Origin: an uncultured Clostridium sp.
GTDB lineage: Bacteria; Bacillota; Clostridia; Peptostreptococcales; Peptostreptococcaceae
DNA: 63,235 bases
NCBI GenBank assembly: GCA_945931665.1
Contig: CAMEPL010000003.1
Span: 1-63,235 of the forward strand
Direction: 5' to 3'
Made by a program: the position numbers and the translations under genes. Each line of letters begins with the position of its first letter. Within the stretch, counting starts at the first letter, position 1. Below, one piece after another: positions 9,066 to 18,161 of this stretch. The notes beneath the pieces were generated by a model. The model saw only the letters and a program-made list of their open reading frames with translations, had not been told where the DNA came from and searched no databases.

Positions 9066-9857
9066 ATGTCAAAAAGAAAGGTGAAGAAAAGTGCCATTTT
9101 AATAATGGGGATAATTTGCTTCTTTATAATATATTTTGCTTCTTTTAACTACTTTTCTAATTTAGGAAAAGGCGAGGGGACTAAGATTGTAGACACAGAG
9201 GAAAAAGTCGATGCAAGAAGTCTTTTAAGCCAATTTAAAAGTAAGAAAAAAATATATATATCGGATGGGAATGTTTCGAATGTTAGGATGGAAGAAGAAA
9301 AAGTACAAGAGTTCCAATATTCTTTTAATGAATTTAGTAAAATAAGGACTCCAGATTCTTATAAACCCATATATGAAGGCTACACAGATGATGATATAAA
9401 ATTTTCTACAGACTTAAATGTATTTAGAGTTTATACAGTAAATAAAGAAGAATATTATAAAGTGCCAGTAGCATATAAAAAAGAATTCAAAGAAATTTTA
9501 GATACAAGTATATATACTTCCTTCGATTTTATAAAACAATATAAAACATGGAAGCAAGTAACAATAGATTATGGAGATGAAACTAAGAAAATAAGCGGAT
9601 GGAGTTATGATGATTTAGCTAGCAAGATGGTTCAAAAGAGATTAGTCGGAAAAATACAACCAGAAAAGGCTAGAGAAAGATGTAAATATAAGTTTACTGT
9701 TAATATAACTTCAGATAATTATGAAGCTAGAGTAGATATAATGGGAGAGGATTATGTAAAGATAACTGTTAATAACTTAATCTCTTATTATGAAGTTTCA
9801 GAGAACCTTTTTGACTATATTAAAACAGATATATTTAAAATAGCAGATAGCGAATAA
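9066..9857 (+). CDS. Membrane-anchored protein of unknown function
   Basis: 263 residues. An in-frame ATG at 9051 precedes the ribosome binding site (GGAGG at about 9054-9058), so the ATG at 9066 is the real start. An N-terminal membrane anchor (ILIMGIICFFIIYFASF) is followed by an extracytoplasmic region of about 225 residues, rich in Lys, Tyr and Glu. No lipobox is seen. I do not recognise a characterised family, although short anchored proteins like this are common in clostridia. It follows the CDF gene by 68 bp and may share its transcript. It faces murC across a shared terminator. Confidence 0.75.
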   Translation: MSKRKVKKSAILIMGIICFFIIYFASFNYFSNLGKGEGTKIVDTEEKVDARSLLSQFKSKKKIYISDGNVSNVRMEEEKVQEFQYSFNEFSKIRTPDSYKPIYEGYTDDDIKFSTDLNVFRVYTVNKEEYYKVPVAYKKEFKEILDTSIYTSFDFIKQYKTWKQVTIDYGDETKKISGWSYDDLASKMVQKRLVGKIQPEKARERCKYKFTVNITSDNYEARVDIMGEDYVKITVNNLISYYEVSENLFDYIKTDIFKIADSE

Positions 9858-9933
9858 ATAGAATGTACAAATATTCTATAATAGAATATATTTATGCATG
9901 ATAGAGAACTTTTTAAATAATTTTATAAGAAAT

Positions 9934-9976
9934 AAAAAATAGACTAATTTATCTATATAAACTAGTCTATTTTTTT
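9934..9976. terminator. Bidirectional terminator between convergent genes
   Basis: AAAAAATAGACTA (9934-9946) pairs perfectly with TAGTCTATTTTTT (9963-9975). It serves both the forward anchored-protein gene and the reverse murC gene, whose stop is 14 bp away. Confidence 0.88.
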
Positions 9977-9989
9977 ATGAAAATTTAAA

Positions 9990-11342
9990 TTAAGCTTCTT
10001 GTATTAATTGTTCACCAACTAAGTAAATTGGTCCAGCACCAGTAGTTATTACTACATCGTTTGGTTGAACATGTTCTTTTAAGTATTTAACTATATCATC
10101 AAATTCTGAAATGTAGATAGCATCTACATTGTTGTGTTGTAATTTTTGAACTAAATCTTTTGAATGTACAGTTCCTGGGTCATCTTCTCTAGCAGCATAA
10201 ATGTCAGTTATTATAACTTTATCAGCTGAATAGAATGCTTCAGCAAATTCATCTAGTAAAGATATTGTTCTACTATAAGTGTGTGGTTGGAATACGCACC
10301 ATAGAGTTCCTTTTTTAAATCTCTTTGCAGTAGATAATGTTGCTTTTATTTCAGTTGGGTGATGTGCATAATCATCTATTACTGCAACACCATGGTATTC
10401 GCCTTTTCTTTCGAATCTTCTACCCACACCAGTGTAGTGTAAGATTCCTTCTTTTATAGTTTCTAAATCTATTCCAGAAACTAATGAAACGATTATTGCT
10501 GATGTAGCATTATATATGTTGTGAAGTCCAGGTACATTTAATTTAAATCCAGTTAATTTTTTACCCATGTAATTTAAATCAAAAGAACCGCATCCTAAAT
10601 CATCAAATACGATGTTTTCTATGATAACATCATTTGATTCTTTTTTACCAAATTTGATAGCTTTTGCTTTAACATCATGTAATATATCCATGTTAGGATT
10701 ATCACCATTGATTATAAAATAACCATCTGAAGGTAAAAGTTTACCGAATTTATTAAATGATGCTTTTATTTCGTCTATTCCAGAGAAATAATCAAGATGA
10801 TCTTCTTCTATATTTAATACTATAGCGATTTTAGGGTTGAAGTTTAAGAAACTATCAACATACTCACAAGCTTCTGTTATAAAGTGGTCTGAATGACCTA
10901 TTTTAACATTTCCACCTATTGATTTTAAGTTACCACCAACTAATATTGTAGGGTCTAATTGAGCATGTTCAAACACAGTAGATAGCATTGAAGTTGTAGT
11001 AGTTTTTCCATGTGTTCCTGAAACTGCAATTGAGTTTTTGTACTCTCTCATTAATTGTCCTAAAAATGCTGCTCTATTTATTGTTAATTTATTTTTATTT
11101 TTTGCTTCAACTAATTCTGGGTTATCTGGATGAATAGCAGCTGTATATACAACAATATCTATATCATCAGAAATGTTTTCTTTCGCATGACCTATAAAGA
11201 TTTTTGCACCTTGAGATTCTAATTTTTGAGTAAGTTCTGATCCATGCATATCAGAACCAGAAACATTGTACTTTTTATTAAGACATATTTCTGCTAAGGC
11301 ACTCATACTGATACCACCAATACCAATAAAATGTATATTCAT
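9990..11342 (-). CDS. murC: UDP-N-acetylmuramate--L-alanine ligase
   Basis: MurC adds L-alanine to UDP-MurNAc in the cytoplasm, the first amino-acid step of peptidoglycan precursor synthesis. The start is taken as the ATG at 11342 ([17 protein letters not shown]), eight bases after AAAGGTGG; a GTG 12 bp upstream overlaps that site. The protein has 450 residues: an N-terminal dinucleotide-like domain (GIGGISMS), the ATP-binding loop [10 protein letters not shown], a central ligase domain with [10 protein letters not shown], and a C-terminal domain with [10 protein letters not shown]. It is monocistronic on the reverse strand and divergent from purR. Confidence 0.96.
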   Translation of the reverse strand: MNIHFIGIGGISMSALAEICLNKKYNVSGSDMHGSELTQKLESQGAKIFIGHAKENISDDIDIVVYTAAIHPDNPELVEAKNKNKLTINRAAFLGQLMREYKNSIAVSGTHGKTTTTSMLSTVFEHAQLDPTILVGGNLKSIGGNVKIGHSDHFITEACEYVDSFLNFNPKIAIVLNIEEDHLDYFSGIDEIKASFNKFGKLLPSDGYFIINGDNPNMDILHDVKAKAIKFGKKESNDVIIENIVFDDLGCGSFDLNYMGKKLTGFKLNVPGLHNIYNATSAIIVSLVSGIDLETIKEGILHYTGVGRRFERKGEYHGVAVIDDYAHHPTEIKATLSTAKRFKKGTLWCVFQPHTYSRTISLLDEFAEAFYSADKVIITDIYAAREDDPGTVHSKDLVQKLQHNNVDAIYISEFDDIVKYLKEHVQPNDVVITTGAGPIYLVGEQLIQEA

Positions 11343-11473
11343 AAATAAAACCACCTTTCTTTTTAATTAAGTCCTATAATCTGAACTATTTATGTGGTAT
11401 AATTAACTAATGTTCAATATTTAAAGTATAATATGTGCATACTAATAATATATATGATTTGATTTAGTAAATA

Positions 11474-11489
11474 TTATGTTTAAACATAA
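11474..11489. promoter_or_regulatory. 16-bp perfect palindrome in the murC-purR divergent region
   Basis: TTATGTTTAAACATAA reads the same on both strands. It lies 84 bp before purR and 132 bp before murC, where an operator for either gene could sit. No known repressor box was matched; it does not look like a Bacillus PurBox. Confidence 0.35.
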
Positions 11490-11572
11490 ATCTTATTATA
11501 CCATATTATGAGATATTATGCATTAAATACTTTAAATTGTAAGAATAGTCGTTTTAGGAGGTTTTAATAATT

Positions 11573-12424
11573 ATGAAGTTTAAAAGAACGGAAAGAATAG
11601 GCGCTATAGTAAAAATATTATCAGATAACCCCAACAAAATATATACATTAAGTTATTTTACTGAAAAATTTAATGCTGCAAAATCTACAATAAGTGAAGA
11701 TTTATTAGTTGTAAAAAATGTTTTTGAAAAATTAGAATTAGGAAGAGTAATTACGATTTCAGGAGCTGCTGGAGGAGTTAAATATATACCAAAAACATCA
11801 ATTGAAGAAAATAAACAATTCTTAATGGAATTATGTGAAAAAATAAATGATGATTCAAGAAAACTTTCAGGAGGATTCTTATATTTAATAGATTTAATAT
11901 ATAATCCAGCTATAGTTGCTAAAATCGGAAAAATCTTTGCTTCTAATTTAGATTATGCTGAGGCTGATTATGTGGTAACTATGGAAACTAAAGGTATTCC
12001 TATGGCACTTATGACAGCTAAAGCTATGAATCTACCTCTAGTTATAATAAGAAAAGATATGAAGGTTTCTGAAGGACCAACACTAAGTATGACTTATGTT
12101 ACTGGCGGAAATAACAAGATAGAGAGTATGAGTTTACCTAGAAAAGCACTAAAACCGAACAGTAAAGTTATATTAATTGACGATTTCATGAGAGGTGGCG
12201 GAACACTAAAAGGTATGACAGATTTAATGAATGAGTTCGGAGCACAAGTAATGGGTACAGGTGTATTTATATCTACAACAAAACCTCAAGAAAAAATGGT
12301 GAAAGACTACATATCATTAATTGAAATAGAGAATAACGGAGATAGCATAGTAGCAAAACCTAATTTAAAAACATTTAAAGATGAATATAGAGATTTACAA
12401 CTTGAATCTGATAATGATAAATAA
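11573..12424 (+). CDS. purR: Purine operon repressor PurR
   Basis: 283 residues, close to Bacillus PurR. An N-terminal winged helix-turn-helix (residues about 1-72, RTERIGAIVKILSDNP) is joined to a phosphoribosyltransferase-fold effector domain with the PRPP-binding motif VILIDDFMRGGGT. PRPP relieves repression of purine genes. The ATG follows TTAGGAGG. PurR lies upstream of spoVG, glmU and prs, the same neighbourhood as in Bacillus, and prs makes the PRPP that PurR senses. Catalytic activity is not expected for this family. Confidence 0.95.
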   Translation: MKFKRTERIGAIVKILSDNPNKIYTLSYFTEKFNAAKSTISEDLLVVKNVFEKLELGRVITISGAAGGVKYIPKTSIEENKQFLMELCEKINDDSRKLSGGFLYLIDLIYNPAIVAKIGKIFASNLDYAEADYVVTMETKGIPMALMTAKAMNLPLVIIRKDMKVSEGPTLSMTYVTGGNNKIESMSLPRKALKPNSKVILIDDFMRGGGTLKGMTDLMNEFGAQVMGTGVFISTTKPQEKMVKDYISLIEIENNGDSIVAKPNLKTFKDEYRDLQLESDNDK

Positions 12425-12463
12425 TACAATAGTTAGAAAAAATTAATTAAAATTAAAAAAAAA

Positions 12464-12492
12464 AGAGGATATCACTTTTATTTATAGAATTA
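12464..12492 (+). promoter_or_regulatory. Sigma-H promoter of spoVG
   Basis: AGAGGATAT (12464-12472), an 11-base spacer and ATAGAATTA (12484-12492) match the Bacillus sigma-H pattern RnAGGAwww-N11/12-RnRGAATww at every defined position. It sits 60 bp before the spoVG ATG. spoVG is a classic sigma-H target, which supports the call. Confidence 0.8.
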
Positions 12493-12552
12493 TTTAGAAT
12501 ACAGTTTATAATAAGTAATATTTTGTCAAAATCATAAAGGGGGATATTTAGA

Positions 12553-12831
12553 ATGAACATAACTGACGTAAGAGTAAGAAAAATAACAAACGAAGGAAAG
12601 ATGAAATGTATAGTTTCTATAACTTTCGATAACCTATTTGTTGTTCATGACATTAAGGTAATAGAAGGTCATAATGGACTATTTATCGCTATGCCAAGTA
12701 GAAAAGTAGGAGAGGGCAACTTTAGAGATATAGCTCATCCAATAAATGCAGAAATGAGACAAGTTCTTGAAGATGCTGTTTTAAAGGCTTATCATGAAGC
12801 TTTAGCTCAATTAGAAGTTGCTGCTGAATAA
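12553..12831 (+). CDS. spoVG: Septation/sporulation regulator SpoVG
   Basis: 92 residues matching SpoVG along its whole length ([31 protein letters not shown]). SpoVG is a small nucleic-acid-binding regulator that affects asymmetric septation, capsule and other stationary-phase traits. The ATG follows AAAGGGGGA. It has its own sigma-H promoter and a strong terminator at 12860-12888, so it is transcribed alone. Its position between purR and glmU is conserved in Firmicutes. Confidence 0.97.
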   Translation: MNITDVRVRKITNEGKMKCIVSITFDNLFVVHDIKVIEGHNGLFIAMPSRKVGEGNFRDIAHPINAEMRQVLEDAVLKAYHEALAQLEVAAE

Positions 12832-13134
12832 GTTTATAATTTTAATTTGTTATATATTAAAACCGAATCAATAAGATTCGGTTTTTTTGTTTTTTGGGCA
12901 TCGATAATAATTCGTAACGAAAAAACTAGCAATTTTTAATAAAAAATGTTATATTATTAGTGATAAATACGGATATTAATATGTATCTATACGATTTATT
13001 TAGCATACTATAATATTTTTCATACGTTTTTAAAAAAATTACAACTTTATTTAGAAAAAAAACGGACAAAAGTATATAATATTGTATGTAAATAATTAGT
13101 TTACAGAAAATATTTATATGAATGGAGTGAAATA
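12832..13134. other. 303-bp gap between spoVG and glmU
   Basis: It holds the spoVG terminator at 12860-12888. The remainder is AT-rich; a TATAAT at about 13074 is a plausible -10 for glmU, but the -35 is not clear. No small ORF or riboswitch is evident. Confidence 0.5.
12860..12888 (+). terminator. spoVG terminator
   Basis: AAACCGAATC (12860-12869) pairs perfectly with GATTCGGTTT (12875-12884) around a 5-base loop and runs into seven T residues. Confidence 0.92.
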
Positions 13135-14520
13135 ATGAACTTTAAAGCAATAATACTTGCTGCTGGAAAAGGTACTAGAATGAAATCTAAAAACCCTAAA
13201 GTAGTGCACAAAGTATGTGGAAAAGAAATGGTAAACCATGTAATCGATATTTCAAATAAATCAGGAGTAAACGATGTCGTAGTTATATTAGGACATGGTT
13301 CTGAAACTGTGAAAAATGTAATACCAGAAAGAACTATTGTAGTAATGCAAACTGAGCAATTAGGAACAGGTCATGCTGTTAAAATGGCTAAAGATACTAT
13401 TAATGATGATGATACTATAGTTGTATTATGTGGGGATACTCCTTTAATAGAAGAAGAGACTCTTAAAAAACTATTTGCTTATCACTTAGAAAATGAATAT
13501 ATGGCGACTGTTTTAACAACTAAAGTTGAAGATCCAACAGGATACGGAAGAGTTATAAGAGATTCAGAAGGAAACTTTTCAAAAATAGTAGAACAAAAAG
13601 ATGCTAATGAAGAAGAATTAGCTGTCAATGAAATCAATTCAGGAATTTATTGTTTCAAAGGTGATAAACTAAAAGAAGCATTAGACTTATTAGATAATAA
13701 TAATGCTCAAGGTGAGTATTATTTAACTGATACTATGAAAATAATAAAAGATAGGGGTTCTAAAGTAGGGGCTTTTGTAGGAGCTACTATAGAAGAACTT
13801 ATGGGTGTAAATTCAAGAGTTCAGTTATCGCAAGCCGAAGCAATCATGAGAAAAAGAATAAACAAAAAACATATGGATAATGGAGTTACAATAATTAATC
13901 CAGAAAATACATATATTGAAGCAAATGTAAAAATCGGTAAGGATACTATTATAGAACCTGGGGTGATGTTAAAAGGCAACACAGAAATAGGTGAAGAATG
14001 TATAATAGGAATGAATTCTTCTATAACAAATTCTACTATCGGTAATTTTACAGAAGTAAAGATATCTACTATAATAGATAGCACTGTCGGTGAACATACA
14101 GCTGTTGGTCCTTATGCTTATTTAAGACCAAAAAGTAACGTAGGAAGCCATGTTAAGATAGGAGATTTCGTAGAAGTTAAGAATGCGAACATAGGAGATT
14201 ACTCAAAAGCATCACACTTATCTTACATAGGAGATGCAGATGTAGGAAAAGATGTTAATATAGGATGTGGAGTAGTATTTGTAAACTATGATGGTAAAAA
14301 TAAATTTAGATCAGTAGTTGAAGATGGAGCTTTTATAGGCTCAAACTCAAACTTAGTTGCCCCAGTTCATATTGAACATAAAGGATATATAGCAACAGGC
14401 TCAACTATAACTGATGATGTTCCAGATGGAGCACTAGCTATAGCGAGACAAAGACAAGTTGTTAAAGAAGGTTGGGTAGCTAAAAAAGAAGCAAGAGACT
14501 CACAAAAAGACAATAAATAA
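13135..14520 (+). CDS. glmU: Bifunctional GlmU: GlcN-1-P acetyltransferase / GlcNAc-1-P uridyltransferase
   Basis: 461 residues, full length. It makes UDP-GlcNAc, the entry point for peptidoglycan and wall polymers. The N-terminal uridyltransferase domain (about 1-230) has the [11 protein letters not shown] signature and VLCGDTPLI. The C-terminal left-handed beta-helix acetyltransferase (about 250-455) shows hexapeptide repeats and the catalytic region [13 protein letters not shown], followed by [11 protein letters not shown]. The ATG follows ATGGAGTGA. It is followed 64 bp later by prs, the conserved pairing. Confidence 0.97.
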   Translation: MNFKAIILAAGKGTRMKSKNPKVVHKVCGKEMVNHVIDISNKSGVNDVVVILGHGSETVKNVIPERTIVVMQTEQLGTGHAVKMAKDTINDDDTIVVLCGDTPLIEEETLKKLFAYHLENEYMATVLTTKVEDPTGYGRVIRDSEGNFSKIVEQKDANEEELAVNEINSGIYCFKGDKLKEALDLLDNNNAQGEYYLTDTMKIIKDRGSKVGAFVGATIEELMGVNSRVQLSQAEAIMRKRINKKHMDNGVTIINPENTYIEANVKIGKDTIIEPGVMLKGNTEIGEECIIGMNSSITNSTIGNFTEVKISTIIDSTVGEHTAVGPYAYLRPKSNVGSHVKIGDFVEVKNANIGDYSKASHLSYIGDADVGKDVNIGCGVVFVNYDGKNKFRSVVEDGAFIGSNSNLVAPVHIEHKGYIATGSTITDDVPDGALAIARQRQVVKEGWVAKKEARDSQKDNK

Positions 14521-14584
14521 ATTTGCCTTTAATAGACATAATTGTCTAATAAATATAATATATAAATTTTTCGGGAGGATAATA

Positions 14585-15535
14585 ATGAATACTAGCGGAA
14601 GTGAGATTAAAATAATCACTGGTAATGCAAACCCAGAACTAGCAGCTAAAATAGCTGAAAAAGTAGGAGTTAAACTTTCAGATTGTGTAGTTACTAAATT
14701 CAGTGACGGAGAAATATCTGTAAACATGAATGAAACAGTAAGAGGATGTGACGTTTTCGTAGTTCAATCTACAAATAATCCAGTAAACCAAAACTTAATG
14801 GAATTATTAATAATGATAGATGCATTAAAAAGAGCATCTGCAGGTAGAATAACAGCAGTTATTCCTTACTATGGATATGCAAGACAAGACAGAAAAGCAA
14901 AATCAAGAGATCCAATTACTGCAAAATTAGTTGCAAATCTATTAACAGCAGCTGGAGCAGACAGAGTGTTAACTATGGATTTACATGCTGCACAAATACA
15001 AGGATATTTCGATATACCAGTAGATCACCTTTTAGGACAAAACTTATTAGCTAACTACTTTAATAAAATGGGATTAGAGGACATAACAGTAGTTTCACCA
15101 GACTTAGGAAGTGTTACTAGATCTAGAAAATTTGCTAATCAATTAGACGGAGATGTTCCACTAGCAATAATCGATAAGAGAAGACCAAAAGCTAACGTTT
15201 CAGAAGTTATGAACCTAATTGGAGATGTTAAAGATAGAAATATCATAATGCTTGACGATATGATCGATACTGCAGGTACAATAACAAATGCTGCAAATGC
15301 ATTAAAGAAATTTGGGGCTAAAGATATATATGCTTGTTGTACACATGCTGTTTTATCTGGACCAGCTATAGAAAGAATAAAAGAATCTTCTATAACTAAA
15401 TTAATAGTACTAGATACTATAAAACTTCCAGAAGAAAAGAAATTAGACAATATAGAAGTATTAACAGTAGCAGACTTATTTGCAGATGCAATCAAGAAAA
15501 TATTCAATAACGAATCTGTTAGTGTATTATTCTAA
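14585..15535 (+). CDS. prs: Ribose-phosphate pyrophosphokinase (PRPP synthetase)
   Basis: 316 residues, class I. It converts ribose-5-phosphate and ATP to PRPP for purine, pyrimidine, NAD, His and Trp synthesis. Visible signatures are [24 protein letters not shown], the divalent-cation motif [18 protein letters not shown] and the PRPP loop [12 protein letters not shown]. The ATG lies behind CGGGAGGATA. It is followed by a strong terminator at 15568-15608. It is functionally linked to purR and upp in this window through PRPP. Confidence 0.97.
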   Translation: MNTSGSEIKIITGNANPELAAKIAEKVGVKLSDCVVTKFSDGEISVNMNETVRGCDVFVVQSTNNPVNQNLMELLIMIDALKRASAGRITAVIPYYGYARQDRKAKSRDPITAKLVANLLTAAGADRVLTMDLHAAQIQGYFDIPVDHLLGQNLLANYFNKMGLEDITVVSPDLGSVTRSRKFANQLDGDVPLAIIDKRRPKANVSEVMNLIGDVKDRNIIMLDDMIDTAGTITNAANALKKFGAKDIYACCTHAVLSGPAIERIKESSITKLIVLDTIKLPEEKKLDNIEVLTVADLFADAIKKIFNNESVSVLF

Positions 15536-15567
15536 TAAGAAAATTATATAAGAATCTATTGATCGTA

Positions 15568-15609
15568 GATATTGCCAGAGTGATTACCACTTGGGCAATA
15601 TCTTTTTTT
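15568..15609 (+). terminator. glmU-prs terminator
   Basis: GATATTGCC (15568-15576) pairs with GGCAATATC (15594-15602), followed by a run of seven T. Confidence 0.9.
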
Positions 15610-15751
15610 ATTTTAAACAAATTACACACTATCTAGTTTGTGTATAAGTCGCAAAATTAAATAAATATATTTGGTTTATAGCTGTATATAAATATAAATT
15701 TTTAACGATAATACAAATACTTAAGAGAAAAAATACTTGTATTTAGAGGAG

Positions 15752-15760
15752 TTATCCACA
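15752..15760 (+). promoter_or_regulatory. Consensus DnaA box upstream of pilT
   Basis: TTATCCACA, a perfect match to the DnaA-box consensus TTATNCACA, lies 29 bp before the pilT start. A single box can occur by chance. Confidence 0.4.
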
Positions 15761-15788
15761 AAAATAAATTTTTAGAAAGGAGAAATAG

Positions 15789-16844
15789 ATGGATTTATAT
15801 GAAATACTGGACAAAGCTGTGGTCTTAAATGCATCAGATGTACATATTACAGTAGACTTATCCCCAATTGCTAGGGTAAATGGCAGATTTAAAAAATTAT
15901 CAAATGAATTGTTAACAAATAATGATGTGTATAACTTAGTTAAACAAATTGCAGATAAAGAACTTCTCCACAAAGTCAATTATGAAGGTGAAGTAGATTT
16001 TTCGGTTTCATTACCTAATGGACATAGGGCTAGGGTAAATATTTATAAGCAAAAGAATAATTATGCTATGGCACTTAGAATAATTCCTAATGAGATTCCT
16101 AAATTTGAAGAATTAAAATTGCCAGAGGTTATAAAAGAATTCACTAAAAAACACAATGGATTGATTTTAGTTACAGGTCCTACTGGAAGCGGAAAGTCGA
16201 GTACACTTGCAAGTTTAATTGATTTAATTAATGAAAATAGAGAATGTCATATTATAACTTTAGAAGATCCTATAGAATATATACATAATCATAAAAAAAG
16301 TATTGTAAATCAACGTGAAATAGGAAGAGATTCTAAGGACTTTAACACAGCACTAAGGGCTAGCTTAAGACAAGATCCAGATGTGATTTTAATAGGAGAG
16401 ATGAGAGATGCAGAAAGTATTTCTATAGCATTACGAGCAGCTGAAACAGGTCATTTAGTATTTTCAACTATGCATACGATAGGGGCAGCAAAAACCATAG
16501 ATAGAATAATTGACACTTTTGAATCATCAAAACAACAACAAATTAGAAGCCAACTATCTACAGTATGTACAGGAATTGTATCTCAACAATTAATTCCGAC
16601 GATTGATGAAAAATCTCGAATAGTTGCAACTGAAGTCATGATTACAAATACAGCCATAAGTAATCTTATTAGGGAAAATAAAATATATCAAATTCAAAAT
16701 ATAATTCAAACCTCATCAAAACAAAATATGTTTTCCATGGACCAAGACATTTCTAGACTCTATAAACAGGGTTTGATATCTAAAGAAAGTCTAATAAATA
16801 GATGTAATGATTTACAATACATCAAGAAAATTGTGAGTATTTAA
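15789..16844 (+). CDS. pilT: Type IV pilus retraction ATPase PilT
   Basis: 351 residues, normal for PilT, a hexameric cytoplasmic ATPase that depolymerises type IV pili and powers twitching. The N-terminal PAS-like domain (ASDVHITVDLSPIARVNG) is followed by a RecA-like core with Walker A GPTGSGKSS (130-138), the Asp box ITLEDPIE, Walker B DPDVILIGEMRD and the His box TGHLVFSTMHT. The ATG is behind AAAGGAG. It is followed by a prepilin peptidase gene; no pilin, PilB or PilC is in the window, so the main pilus locus must be elsewhere. Confidence 0.94.
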   Translation: MDLYEILDKAVVLNASDVHITVDLSPIARVNGRFKKLSNELLTNNDVYNLVKQIADKELLHKVNYEGEVDFSVSLPNGHRARVNIYKQKNNYAMALRIIPNEIPKFEELKLPEVIKEFTKKHNGLILVTGPTGSGKSSTLASLIDLINENRECHIITLEDPIEYIHNHKKSIVNQREIGRDSKDFNTALRASLRQDPDVILIGEMRDAESISIALRAAETGHLVFSTMHTIGAAKTIDRIIDTFESSKQQQIRSQLSTVCTGIVSQQLIPTIDEKSRIVATEVMITNTAISNLIRENKIYQIQNIIQTSSKQNMFSMDQDISRLYKQGLISKESLINRCNDLQYIKKIVSI

Positions 16845-16927
16845 TAAAAACTATATATATAAATAAATGCAATTTAATGTTTTAAGTATATGAAAATAAG
16901 AGCAAAAATCCATCTTTAAATTTTTAT

Positions 16928-17572
16928 ATGTTTTGTGCAATAATATCAATTTTTTTAATAATTTCTTATATAGAAAATAAATTAATATATTTAATATGCA
17001 AGGAAATGAAGCCATGTTTATCTAATAGTATAATAGTGTATTTAACAAGTATAATAACATTGTTGTTAATATATAATAAATATGAGATAACTTTAAATTC
17101 GATAAGTTATTTATTATTAATCCCATTTATAGTTGTAATTTCTATAATAGATTTTCGCACAAGTTTTGTATACGATATAACAGTAGTTAGTGGTATAATA
17201 GTTCAGAGTGTAGTATTTATTTTAAGTAGAATTCCTTATACAGAGTTATTAAACCATTTTGAGGGTTTAATAATAGGTCTTTTATTGTCTTTTTTAATAT
17301 GTAAACTTACAGGGGCATTAGGAGAAGGAGATATAGGGGTTTATGGATTATGTTGCTTTGTGTTGGGAGCAAAACACAGTTTTAACATATTTGCATTATC
17401 TTTTCTTATAACTTCTTTATTTGGAATTTTAATGATTTTGAAGCAGAAGAAAGTGGATTTAAAGGCTAGAGTACCTTTTACACCATTTATTTCTATAGCT
17501 ACAATTTTAATTATACTAACACAATATGATATAATAAAAATCTATTTTGAAATGATAAACAACAGTTTATAA
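16928..17572 (+). CDS. pilD: Type IV prepilin peptidase, short form
   Basis: 214 residues with about six membrane segments. The aspartic peptidase site of the A24 family is present: a first Asp in [13 protein letters not shown] and the second in the GxGD motif GALGEGDIG. It cleaves leader peptides of prepilins at the membrane. Compared with full-length PilD (about 250-290 residues) the N-terminal segment carrying the zinc-binding CxxC pairs is missing, so N-methylation may be absent or done elsewhere. No good ribosome binding site precedes the ATG, and no upstream in-frame start exists before a stop at 16883. It sits between pilT and pth. Confidence 0.82.
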   Translation: MFCAIISIFLIISYIENKLIYLICKEMKPCLSNSIIVYLTSIITLLLIYNKYEITLNSISYLLLIPFIVVISIIDFRTSFVYDITVVSGIIVQSVVFILSRIPYTELLNHFEGLIIGLLLSFLICKLTGALGEGDIGVYGLCCFVLGAKHSFNIFALSFLITSLFGILMILKQKKVDLKARVPFTPFISIATILIILTQYDIIKIYFEMINNSL

Positions 17573-17586
17573 AGGAGGCGAAAATT

Positions 17587-18150
17587 TTGTATATAGTAGT
17601 GGGATTAGGAAATCCAGGAGACAAATACGAAAAAACAAGACATAATGTTGGATTTAATGTTATAGATCTTTTGGCGAAGGAATATTCAATAGACGTAAGC
17701 AAATTAAAACATAAAGCATTAATAGGAGAAGGAAGGGTTGGAACTGAAAAAGTAATTTTAGTTAAACCGATGACTTATATGAATTTAAGTGGAGAATCAG
17801 TAGTAGATATCTGTAATTACTATAACGTTGACTTAGAGAACGTAATAGTAATATATGACGATATAGACTTAGATGTAGGTAAAATTAGAATTAGAAAAAA
17901 AGGTAGCGGTGGAACTCATAATGGAATGAGATCTATAATAAAATGCCTAGGTTCTAATGAATTCCCAAGAGTTAGAGTTGGGATATCAAAACCTAAAAAT
18001 GGACAAGATTTAGCAGATTTTGTTTTATCTAGATTTGCAAAAGAAGATGAAAAAGCACTTCATGAAAGTTTTGAAAATGCTGTAGCAGCAGTAGATTGTG
18101 CTATAAGACAAGATTTAGATTTAGCAATGAATAGATATAATGTAAAATAA
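17587..18150 (+). CDS. pth: Peptidyl-tRNA hydrolase
   Basis: 187 residues. It recycles peptidyl-tRNAs released from stalled ribosomes. The start is TTG, eight bases after AAAGGAGGCG. Catalytic residues are in place: N9 in [12 protein letters not shown]19 in TRHNVGFN, the PMTYMNLSG loop and the Asp in YDDIDLDVG. It overlaps neither neighbour, lies 14 bp after pilD and 11 bp before mfd, and belongs to the conserved pth-mfd-prsA-spoVT-spoVB-mazG series known from Bacillus and Clostridia. Confidence 0.96.
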   Translation: MYIVVGLGNPGDKYEKTRHNVGFNVIDLLAKEYSIDVSKLKHKALIGEGRVGTEKVILVKPMTYMNLSGESVVDICNYYNVDLENVIVIYDDIDLDVGKIRIRKKGSGGTHNGMRSIIKCLGSNEFPRVRVGISKPKNGQDLADFVLSRFAKEDEKALHESFENAVAAVDCAIRQDLDLAMNRYNVK

Positions 18151-18161
18151 GGAGGGGCTAT

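Noticed and set aside
11355..11572. PurBox search in the purR upstream region
   Set aside because: No pair of CCGAAC-type boxes is visible; the 16-bp palindrome has a different sequence.
15752..15760. Single perfect DnaA box treated as a regulatory cluster
   Set aside because: Only one box is present near pilT, so it is listed as a weak site and not raised as a finding.
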